Position numbers and translations under genes: made by a program
Shown: one piece after another, positions 1 to 5,773 of the stretch
How the letters are laid out: every line of letters starts with the position of its first letter
Numbering within the stretch: position 1 is the stretch's first letter
Source of the DNA: Chloroflexi bacterium UBA6622
GTDB taxonomy: Bacteria; Chloroflexota; UBA11872
Direction: 5' to 3'
NCBI GenBank assembly: GCA_002433065.1
Contig: DJHK01000042.1
Coordinates: forward strand, 1 to 6,038
Length of the DNA: 6,038 nucleotides
The notes under the pieces: generated by a model
What the model saw: the letters and a program-made list of their open reading frames with translations, nothing else
The model's database searches: none
What the model was told of the DNA's origin: nothing

Positions 1-2
1 GA

Positions 3-770
3 CCAGCTGATGCAGTGTTTCGCAGTTCCGCTGGCGACCTTGGCCTGCTAGAGGCTTGGCTGGGGACCTTCTGTTTTGCGTTGCAAATCTATTTCCAGTT
101 GTCTGGGTACGCCGACATGGCGATTGGATTTGCACGGATGTTCGGTATCCGCGTAGTCGAGAATTTTCGCTGGCCCTACGGGGCTGACACGGTGACCGAG
201 TTCTGGAGGCGTTGGAATCTCACTTTAGTGGGCTGGATCCGCACTTATATTGGCGTCTCACATGAGGCATCTGAGGCTGGGATGTGGGTGCGGGTGAGGG
301 AGATTTTTGTGGTCTTCCTTGTTGTTGGATTTTGGCATGGGCCAGGGTGGAACGTTGTTGTGTGGGGTATGTTGCACGGCGGGTTCGTAGCGTTTGAGCA
401 ACTCGTTCTTGGTGCGAGACTCGATCGGTGGCCGGCGTTAGCCCGTCGCCTGTACTGTGTGTTTGTGGTGCTCCTATTGTGGGTGCTCTTTCGGGCTGAG
501 TCGGTGGATGGTGCCGTTGTGGTCTGGCGTGCGATGTTTTCTCTGGCGAATCCTGTCGAGCCGACATCGCTGTTGATGACCCCGATCGAGTGGGCTGCAC
601 TTGTGATTGGTAGTGTCGCCGCGGTTCCCTTTTGGCCGGGATCTGGTAGGTGGTTGGTGACCGTCGATGCTTTGACTACATCGATCTTAATCCTGACTTC
701 GACCAGCATCATCTTTGTGTGGCGACAGTTTGCGAATACGTTGCTTTTCCTTACCGGGCGAAGGCGCTAA
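3..770 (+). CDS. MBOAT O-acyltransferase, AlgI/DltB type (C-terminal part, 5' end outside window)
   Basis: The reading frame is open from the left edge (codon at 3-5) to TAA at 768-770, so the 255 visible residues are the C-terminal half of a protein whose family members are usually about 460-520 residues. The GTG at 15 is probably internal, because the preceding codons (P-A-D-A) continue the family pattern. Visible signatures, in order, are 'LQIYFQLSGYADMAIG', 'ENFRWPY', 'TEFWRRWN', 'GFWHGPGWN', 'WGMLHGG' and 'WVLFRA'. The two conserved MBOAT histidines are at visible residues 112 (WHG) and 125 (LHG). Several hydrophobic membrane spans are apparent. Family members move acyl groups, often acetyl, across the cytoplasmic membrane onto exopolysaccharide, alginate, cellulose, peptidoglycan or teichoic acid; the acceptor here cannot be told. 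Two deviations are odd: WRRW is followed by Asn where the AlgI group has His, and the usual RDYLYIPLGGNR-like loop is replaced by 'RTYIGVSHEASEAGM'. The partner gene (an AlgJ/AlgX-like protein) is not seen downstream. Family assignment is firm; substrate is unknown. Confidence 0.
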   Translation, partial: PADAVFRSSAGDLGLLEAWLGTFCFALQIYFQLSGYADMAIGFARMFGIRVVENFRWPYGADTVTEFWRRWNLTLVGWIRTYIGVSHEASEAGMWVRVREIFVVFLVVGFWHGPGWNVVVWGMLHGGFVAFEQLVLGARLDRWPALARRLYCVFVVLLLWVLFRAESVDGAVVVWRAMFSLANPVEPTSLLMTPIEWAALVIGSVAAVPFWPGSGRWLVTVDALTTSILILTSTSIIFVWRQFANTLLFLTGRRR

Positions 771-789
771 TGATTCTTTGAACAAATTT

Positions 790-1626
790 CTAGAGGTTGC
801 CGGTCTTGCGGGTGGATATCGGCCAGCGACTAGGTTCGTGATGCTCGAGGTATTCCCGACGGGAGACCGACCCGACAATCATGGACTTGGTCAGCCACCA
901 ATTCTTAGGTCGTATGCCGAAGATAATATGAGCCAGGCTCAGTCCGGCGAGTGAGAGCCCTGTCATGCCGTGAAAGACATAGACCCAACCCCAGGTGCCT
1001 TCACCGAGAATGTATGGATTGGGGGTAATGAATGTTGTGCCCATTCGCCACAACATGACCACCCCAGTGAGACTGACGGTACACCCCACGAAGGTCAGTA
1101 CCAGATGGTAGAGTCTATTGCCGATTGGGTATTTGGCCGGATGAGGTCCAGACACCACGTGACCAGCCTCACGCATGATTTCGGCCTTAAACTCCGGAAT
1201 ATCCTTTGGTCCGACCCAGATAGACCAAAAATCGAGAAAGAATACTGTGTGCAGGATGTGAAAGATGATTGATCCGGTTAAGACCAACCCGGCCGTATAG
1301 TGAATTTCAACCCAGTCGAATTGCCACCCCATGATGGGAAAGAATGCTGTGCCAAGCAGAGTGAAAACAGACCCAGCCATTACCCAATGAAACAGACGGG
1401 CCATGAAGGAGTGTCGTTTGACGCGTTCAGGAAGGCCAGTGTGTTTAGATTCGAGGGTGTCTGTTTCACTTTTGGGGCGCACGCGGTGCGCCGAAAGAAT
1501 GATGTAGGACGCATGGGCTACAAGAAATGTGATGAAAACAAAGATCGACACCCAAAAGATATTCCAGGCGACATGGGTGAGTACGGTTCGCCCCCACGGA
1601 TCTAGGGCTGTCTGAACGATATCCAC
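790..1626 (-). CDS. Cytochrome b, formate dehydrogenase gamma-subunit (FdnI) family
   Basis: This 278-residue integral membrane di-heme cytochrome b should pass electrons between a periplasmic oxidoreductase and the quinone pool. It follows E. coli FdnI, as I recall that sequence, over residues 70-265: 'RLFHW' (H80), 'EIHYTAGL' (H109), 'KDIP', 'KYPIGN', 'GVVMLWR', 'VFHGMTG' (H219), 'LAHIIFG' (H233) and 'SVSRREYLEHH'. H219 and H233 are 14 residues apart, the same spacing as FdnI heme ligands His155 and His169; H80 and H109 correspond to His18 and His57. FdnI is about 217 residues. The extra length is an N-terminal extension of about 65 residues with an additional membrane span near residues 20-45, giving five predicted helices. 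The start is GTG at 1626, supported by GGAGG at 1634-1638 on this strand, 7 nt upstream. Stop is TAG at 790-792. It lies 157 nt downstream of the sulfatase-family gene on the same strand. No molybdopterin or iron-sulfur subunit is in view, so the true partner enzyme (formate dehydrogenase or another oxidoreductase) is unknown. Confidence 0.88.
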   Translation of the reverse strand: MDIVQTALDPWGRTVLTHVAWNIFWVSIFVFITFLVAHASYIILSAHRVRPKSETDTLESKHTGLPERVKRHSFMARLFHWVMAGSVFTLLGTAFFPIMGWQFDWVEIHYTAGLVLTGSIIFHILHTVFFLDFWSIWVGPKDIPEFKAEIMREAGHVVSGPHPAKYPIGNRLYHLVLTFVGCTVSLTGVVMLWRMGTTFITPNPYILGEGTWGWVYVFHGMTGLSLAGLSLAHIIFGIRPKNWWLTKSMIVGSVSRREYLEHHEPSRWPISTRKTGNL

Positions 1627-1633
1627 TGATGTT

Positions 1634-1638
1634 CCTCC
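1634..1638 (-). promoter_or_regulatory. Ribosome binding site deciding the GTG start of the cytochrome b
   Basis: The minus strand reads GGAGG followed by 7 nt and then GTG (1626). There is no ATG nearby in frame, so this near-perfect Shine-Dalgarno fixes the non-ATG start. Confidence 0.8.
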
Positions 1639-1642
1639 GTAC

Positions 1643-1712
1643 CAGCGGTCCTAGCTGGAGTTTATGGAGTGAACGCATGTACTCTGCGCCAGACTCCACC
1701 GGTGGACCGCTG
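1643..1712. repeat. Inverted repeat in the leader between the sulfatase-family and cytochrome b genes
   Basis: A perfect 9-bp inverted repeat has arms CAGCGGTCC (1643-1651) and GGACCGCTG (1704-1712) with a 52-nt spacer. The left arm overlaps a shorter hairpin, CCAGC (1642-1646) with GCTGG (1654-1658), lying just before the cytochrome b ribosome binding site. The two pairings exclude each other. Whether they matter for expression is unknown. Confidence 0.35.
1695..1706. repeat. Perfect 12-bp palindrome upstream of the cytochrome b
   Basis: TCCACCGGTGGA equals its own reverse complement. It lies about 70 nt before the cytochrome b start and overlaps the right arm of the larger inverted repeat. 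It could be a regulator site for the cytochrome gene; no -35/-10 pair was recognised next to it. Confidence 0.35.
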
Positions 1713-1783
1713 TTTCTGACTTTGGCCGTTGTTGTAGTTGGTGACCGGCTCTGCCCGATAGTCTAAAAGCTGTCAGCTGGTCG

Positions 1784-4291
1784 CTAACGAATGTATCCGA
1801 GGCTTCGGAGACGTCGCAATTCTTCTGGGCTAAGCCCTTCGGTAGCATCCTCATCTGTTGGTAGCTGGCGTGCCTCTGCGTATCGAAGTCGGCCTGCGAG
1901 TTCTGCTTTCAGTTGCTCGACAATGTCAGGGTGTTCCTGGGCTACATCCCTGTGGTTCAAGGGGTCGTCTGAATGGTTGTAGAGTTCAAACTCCGTCATG
2001 CCCTCTGGAGGTGCGACGTTTTGCACTAATTTCCAACCATTCAAGACCACAGCATATTGGTCGACGTCATAGGGTGCTCGCTCGCGACGGCTGGAGATCC
2101 GCTTCCGCTCGCTGAAGGCCGGGCGTTCGATCCACCCGATGGCTGTCGGGTCTTCAGGGTTGGCGACTAGCGGCAATAGGCTTTGTCCTTGGACGGTGTC
2201 AGCGATTGGTAGACCGCTCAGCGAGAGCAGCGTCGGCATCAAGCTAAGCGATTCCACTGTTTCGTCAACGATGAGGCCTTCCGGTAGGACGGCTGGCCAG
2301 TGCAGTAGCAGTGGTACATTCACGCTCTCACCATACACCGTGTTGCCGTGCCAGCCCCAACCGTGGTCGAGGAATTCCTCACCGTGGTCGCTTACAAAGG
2401 CGAGGAGTGTGTCTTCGGCGACGCCGCGTTCTTCTAGGCCTTCCATCAATCTGGCGATTTCGGCATCCATGCCGCGGATCGAACCGTCATACCAATCGAG
2501 TTGATGACTGATGTATTTTTCAGGATCAACGCCCGCCGCTTCGAGTTCCTCGCGATTGGGAAACCGTTCAGGACCAAATCGGTTTCCATCAGCGACCCTT
2601 CGGTCGTCCCCGAGTGAGTCACCGACTTGTTCCAGGAAGGCTTCGTGTTCTTCTTTTCCGGTCGGTGCGGCCCACATCAGATCATACGGTGGATAAGGTT
2701 CAAAAGGATCATGTGGGTCGAAAACATGGATAAAGGCGTAGAAGGGGACATCGTGGTGGTCGTCCAGCCAGGTCAGAAATCGGTCGACGTAGGTTCGGGC
2801 CGTTTTGGCTCGACTGTGGCCAAGGCGGTCGTTGTCGATCGAGGCCCGTTCGTGCAGAACCTCGACACCTTGGTGCAGGTTACTTAGTTTGCCGGTGAAT
2901 TGAACTGAAGAAGTTGCAAATGTGGCGTAGCCCGCTTCGCGGTAGGTTTCGGCAAGGGTAGTGGCGGTTGACGAGAGTCGATCGGCCATGCCGGTAATGC
3001 CGTGTGATGCCGGATAGACCGAGCTGAGTAGGGATGGGACTGATACCTTGGTCCAGGTAGCTTGTGAGATAGCGTCAATGAATTGAACCCCGCGGGCCGC
3101 TAGTGCTGATAGGGTAGGCGCAGTTGCCCGCTCGTGTCCCCAGGCATCGAGGTGATCACGGCGGAGGGTATCACCCAGAAATACGATGACCCCTTGTGGC
3201 GCCTCAGACCCTCCGTCGCGGAGTGCCGCCCTGGCTGCAGACCGGGCGGCAGCGGCAATTGGGGCCGGTGCGTCGACGTCTCGCACAACGGGTGTACCCC
3301 AGAACCCCACTAGTCCATCCTCAGCGCCTTCGAGCGACAATGATAACGTCACTTGTTGCCCTGCGTAGTCGTCCAGTGCTATGCGATTTGAGACCCAGCG
3401 GCGAGGTAGGGTGACCGTCCGGCGCCATAGCGGTGTGTCGCCAGAGCCATTGTCAATGCCGACGTTGAATGTCACTGGGTGGTCCTCGATTGTGCCAATT
3501 GCCAACTCGAGGCTGGGACGATCTGGTAACTGGAGTTCGACGGTAATCTGTTCGGGAGCCCGGCTGACTATCGTTTCCCGATACACTTCGTCGAGGCCTT
3601 GCCACCCCGGGCCTGAGGCGATCGACCGTAAGTGTTCTTTGCGTGGGATCGCACGGATCGACTCGATTGCAAATTCCGCGTCAGACACGTCACTTGGTTG
3701 GATGAGGATGTGTTCCAGACCACCGATTGAGAATGAGCGGCCCGGGTTTTCCAAGCGATAGGTGTGGAACTCATCACCTGGTTCCAGTTCGGCGGCCAGC
3801 GGTGGTTCGGCAGCATTTCGGATCGTGCGAAGTGTCCGTTCTTCATCCAGGGCATCAGCACCATTGAATGTGATGCCGACCTGCGATCCGGCCGAGACAC
3901 GCATGGTAATTTCAATGGCTTGGAGAAGGTCATTCTCGTCCAGCCTTTCGGGTCGGGTTGCGTGTAGCAACGGAAGCTCTCCGGTCGTGCCGACCAGTCG
4001 TCCGTCCGTGACGCCAAAACCCGTGACATCGTGGTAGGCTGCCCATCCGTATCTTTCACTACGGTCTTCAACAGGCTCACCGTCACTCTCGTCGGCAGTT
4101 GGGAGGGGCACTGTGCCCTGACCGTCGAAGCGCCACTCGGTTGGTTCAACTGAGTCAACCGAAACGGTGCCGAGCACGGTTGCGGTCTCGAATAGGTCAA
4201 TGAGTCTGAGCGTGATCGGTGTAGATACGCCTTGGCAAGAAACGGCGCCGAGTAGCGTGCTGATGCCGACCAACGTGAATACATGACGCAT
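1784..4291 (-). CDS. Sulfatase/alkaline-phosphatase superfamily lipoprotein lacking the formylglycine motif
   Basis: The protein has 835 residues. The start is taken at ATG 4291 because GAGGA lies 6 nt upstream (4298-4302 on this strand); the longer frame from GTG 4333 lacks a ribosome binding site. The N-terminus reads as a signal peptide with a probable lipobox 'LLGAVSC' (Cys19), suggesting a lipidated envelope protein, although Ala at -3 is not ideal. Residues about 20-345 are beta-rich and may hold two sandwich or carbohydrate-binding-like modules, followed by an Ala-rich linker. The PF00884-type domain starts near residue 366 with 'FLGDTLRRDHL' (metal-type D374, D379), then 'ATWTKVSVPSLLSSVYP', 'HVFDPHDPFEPYPPY' (H522, D525, H527), 'FVSDHGEEFLDHG' (D635, H636) and 'WHGNTVYGE'. 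The sulfatase signature C/S-x-P-x-R is absent: ungapped alignment places Thr414 at the nucleophile position, with Ser417 nearby. The enzyme could therefore be a phosphoesterase, a phosphotransferase or a non-standard sulfatase. The tail 'SPEELRRLRSLGYIR' closes the protein. Superfamily membership is clear; substrate and reaction are not. Confidence 0.9.
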   Translation of the reverse strand: MRHVFTLVGISTLLGAVSCQGVSTPITLRLIDLFETATVLGTVSVDSVEPTEWRFDGQGTVPLPTADESDGEPVEDRSERYGWAAYHDVTGFGVTDGRLVGTTGELPLLHATRPERLDENDLLQAIEITMRVSAGSQVGITFNGADALDEERTLRTIRNAAEPPLAAELEPGDEFHTYRLENPGRSFSIGGLEHILIQPSDVSDAEFAIESIRAIPRKEHLRSIASGPGWQGLDEVYRETIVSRAPEQITVELQLPDRPSLELAIGTIEDHPVTFNVGIDNGSGDTPLWRRTVTLPRRWVSNRIALDDYAGQQVTLSLSLEGAEDGLVGFWGTPVVRDVDAPAPIAAAARSAARAALRDGGSEAPQGVIVFLGDTLRRDHLDAWGHERATAPTLSALAARGVQFIDAISQATWTKVSVPSLLSSVYPASHGITGMADRLSSTATTLAETYREAGYATFATSSVQFTGKLSNLHQGVEVLHERASIDNDRLGHSRAKTARTYVDRFLTWLDDHHDVPFYAFIHVFDPHDPFEPYPPYDLMWAAPTGKEEHEAFLEQVGDSLGDDRRVADGNRFGPERFPNREELEAAGVDPEKYISHQLDWYDGSIRGMDAEIARLMEGLEERGVAEDTLLAFVSDHGEEFLDHGWGWHGNTVYGESVNVPLLLHWPAVLPEGLIVDETVESLSLMPTLLSLSGLPIADTVQGQSLLPLVANPEDPTAIGWIERPAFSERKRISSRRERAPYDVDQYAVVLNGWKLVQNVAPPEGMTEFELYNHSDDPLNHRDVAQEHPDIVEQLKAELAGRLRYAEARQLPTDEDATEGLSPEELRRLRSLGYIR

Positions 4292-4297
4292 AGAAGT

Positions 4298-4302
4298 TCC
4301 TC
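4298..4302 (-). promoter_or_regulatory. Ribosome binding site deciding the start of the sulfatase-family gene
   Basis: The minus strand reads GAGGA, then 6 nt, then ATG at 4291. It places the start directly before the signal peptide and rejects the 14-codon longer frame beginning at GTG 4333. Confidence 0.75.
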
Positions 4303-4324
4303 GAAGATTGTCGATACCTGCAAA

Positions 4325-4330
4325 ATCATA
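4325..4330 (-). promoter_or_regulatory. Candidate -10 element for the sulfatase-family gene
   Basis: The minus strand reads TATGAT, a 5/6 match to TATAAT, about 34 nt before the chosen ATG, which would leave a leader of roughly 25-28 nt. The hexamer 17 nt further upstream (CTCTCA) matches TTGACA at only 3 of 6 positions, so this would be a weak or activator-dependent sigma70-type promoter. No start-site data exist here. Confidence 0.35.
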
Positions 4331-4340
4331 CACCCGGGTG
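4331..4340. promoter_or_regulatory. Perfect 10-bp palindrome abutting the candidate -10 element (possible operator)
   Basis: CACCCGGGTG is its own reverse complement. It sits in the spacer directly next to the TATGAT candidate, a usual place for a repressor site. The dyad is a direct observation; the operator role is inference, and no regulator gene is in view. Confidence 0.35.
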
Positions 4341-4375
4341 GTTGTAATGAGAGATGCCGCTTTGCGTCGATTGTT

Positions 4376-4401
4376 GTTCCACGTCGGTTTGACGGTTGAA
4401 C
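4376..4401. repeat. Imperfect inverted repeat in the divergent intergenic region
   Basis: Outer arms GTTC (4376-4379) and GAAC (4398-4401) enclose inner arms CGTC and GACG around a GGTTT centre. It lies between the divergent sulfatase-family and aldo/keto reductase genes and could be a protein-binding dyad. The arms are only 4 bp each and interrupted, so it may be chance. Confidence 0.2.
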
Positions 4402-4435
4402 ATCAGAGGTAGTGATGCCGGTAATCTGTCAGGTT

Positions 4436-4441
4436 TATAGT
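4436..4441 (+). promoter_or_regulatory. Candidate -10 element for the aldo/keto reductase
   Basis: TATAGT matches TATAAT at 5 of 6 positions, about 104 nt before the start codon. It overlaps a small dyad, GTGT-AG-ACAC, at 4440-4449. No good -35 hexamer is seen at 16-18 nt spacing, so support is weak. Confidence 0.2.
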
Positions 4442-4544
4442 GTAGACACCGATTTAGCCTCAGCTTGGTGTGAGAAAGGTGCTGAAGCCTTGATCCTATG
4501 GCCGTTTTACTGAGTTATGCGCTGTTTTCACTGAAAGGGTATCG

Positions 4545-5630
4545 ATGTCGTTAGACCATTACGTCACGCTTGGACGGTCAGGCTTGCGAGTCAGTCCATT
4601 TTGCCTAGGTGCAATGACTTTTGGGGAGGATTGGGGCTGGGGCTCGAGGGTCGGCGAGGCCGAAGCGATTTTGACTCGCTTCCTGGAGCAGGGTGGTAAT
4701 TTTGTGGATACCGCCAATGCGTATACTAAGGGGCATTCAGAGAAAATTCTTGGAGACTATGTTCGCCAGCGGTCGTTGCGTCGCGATGAACTTGTCATTG
4801 CGACGAAATTTTTCGCGAATCTCTTTCCGCCTGACCCGAACGCTGGTGGAGCAAATCGAAAATCGGTAATGGCAGCGTGTGACGAGTCGCTGCGACGTTT
4901 GCAAACCGACTATATTGATCTTTACTGGATGCACCTTTGGGATCAATTTACTCCTATTGACGAAACGTTGCGCGCGCTCGACGACCTTGTTACTTCCGGC
5001 AAGGTGCGCTATATCGGGTTCTCAGACACTCCAGCTTGGAAGGTGGCCCAGGCGCAGGTGATCGCAGGGTTTCGCGGCTGGGTTCCCCTGGTTGCGTTGC
5101 AGATCGAATACTCACTGCTTGAGCGGACGGTTGAAGGCGAGCTTGTGCCGATGGCTCGTGAACTGGGCCTCGGGGTGACTCCATGGTCCCCTCTGCGGGG
5201 AGGTGTATTGACCGGTAAGTACACTCGTCAAAACATGAGGGATGTGGAACCAGGCCGCGGTGAACGGGTCAAGTCGTACTTTACCGAACAGACTTTTGTG
5301 ATTCTTGATGCGCTGGAACGTATCGCTGCTGACTTGAACACAACTCCGGCGGCGGTGGCGTTGGCTTGGATCCAGGGAAGGCCTGGTGTTGACTCAACGA
5401 TTATTGGGGCTCGTACATTGGATCAGCTTGAAGCAAATCTTGCTGGGCTGATGGTCCAGCTTGACGAGGCCCAGGTTGGCGTGCTCGACGAAGTGTCCAC
5501 ACCGACTCACAGTTTTCCGACACCATTTCTTGAAATGGCCCCGACCGTCATGCATGCTGGGGCAACGGTGAACGGTGTGCCATCAGAGCCATGGCCGATG
5601 GCACCAGCGAGTGATAAAGAGCGTTATTAG
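4545..5630 (+). CDS. Aldo/keto reductase
   Basis: This 361-residue soluble NAD(P)H-dependent oxidoreductase has the (beta/alpha)8-barrel signatures of the family. It begins with 'LGRSGLRVSPFCLGAMTFG', followed by 'GNFVDTANAY', 'ELVIATKF', 'DYIDLYWMHLWD', 'GKVRYIGFSD' and 'TPWSPLRGGVLTGKY'. The catalytic tetrad is complete: D55, Y60, K88 and H130. The late segment 'TIIGARTLDQLEANL' (about 285-299) corresponds to the cofactor-phosphate region, so NADPH is the likely donor. Members reduce aldehydes, ketones or sugars; the loop 'NAGGANRKSVM' recalls the YajO-like bacterial group, but the substrate cannot be assigned. It is slightly longer than the usual 310-350 residues because of a Pro-rich C-terminal tail (about 320-361). 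The start is ATG 4545 with a modest AAAGGG ribosome binding site 5 nt upstream (4534-4539); stop is TAG at 5628-5630. It is divergent from the sulfatase-family gene and probably transcribed alone or with the gene starting at 5774. Confidence 0.95.
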   Translation: MSLDHYVTLGRSGLRVSPFCLGAMTFGEDWGWGSRVGEAEAILTRFLEQGGNFVDTANAYTKGHSEKILGDYVRQRSLRRDELVIATKFFANLFPPDPNAGGANRKSVMAACDESLRRLQTDYIDLYWMHLWDQFTPIDETLRALDDLVTSGKVRYIGFSDTPAWKVAQAQVIAGFRGWVPLVALQIEYSLLERTVEGELVPMARELGLGVTPWSPLRGGVLTGKYTRQNMRDVEPGRGERVKSYFTEQTFVILDALERIAADLNTTPAAVALAWIQGRPGVDSTIIGARTLDQLEANLAGLMVQLDEAQVGVLDEVSTPTHSFPTPFLEMAPTVMHAGATVNGVPSEPWPMAPASDKERY

Positions 5631-5762
5631 GTGGAGTCATTTTGTCGAGGATGGCAAACTTGGGTAAACGTGAGTGATGGTGTGGTCGTCCCCAGTATTG
5701 CGCTTCTACAAAAACTAGTCGTTAGCGTTGATGGAAGCCGTCCCCGGGATGGTGTCGGTTGG

Positions 5763-5769
5763 AAGGAGG
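5763..5769 (+). promoter_or_regulatory. Ribosome binding site deciding a TTG start
   Basis: AAGGAGG lies 4 nt before TTG 5774. The spacing is short but the match is strong, and no other start in this frame combines a ribosome binding site with the full signal peptide. Confidence 0.7.
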
Positions 5770-5773
5770 CCTG

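Noticed and set aside
771..789. Shared bidirectional terminator between the convergent acyltransferase and cytochrome b genes.
   Set aside because: Only 19 bp separate the stop codons and no GC-rich hairpin with a T-tract is visible there or just inside either gene end.
1765..1778. Possible rho-independent terminator after the sulfatase-family gene (minus-strand AGCT-GAC-AGCT followed by TTTT).
   Set aside because: The stem is only 4 bp with a 3-nt loop and the T-tract is 4 nt, too weak to call.
3568..4329. Minus-strand open frame of 253 codons within the sulfatase-family gene.
   Set aside because: It is another frame of the same strand inside a well-supported gene; its composition is low-complexity in style and it has no domain or ribosome binding site.
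4292..4333. Fourteen-codon N-terminal extension of the sulfatase-family protein from GTG 4333.
   Set aside because: It has no Shine-Dalgarno and would put a polar stretch before a normal signal peptide that has its own good ribosome binding site.
5631..5773. Promoter or terminator between the aldo/keto reductase and the last gene.
   Set aside because: No hairpin with T-tract and no convincing -35/-10 pair could be found, so transcription units here remain open.
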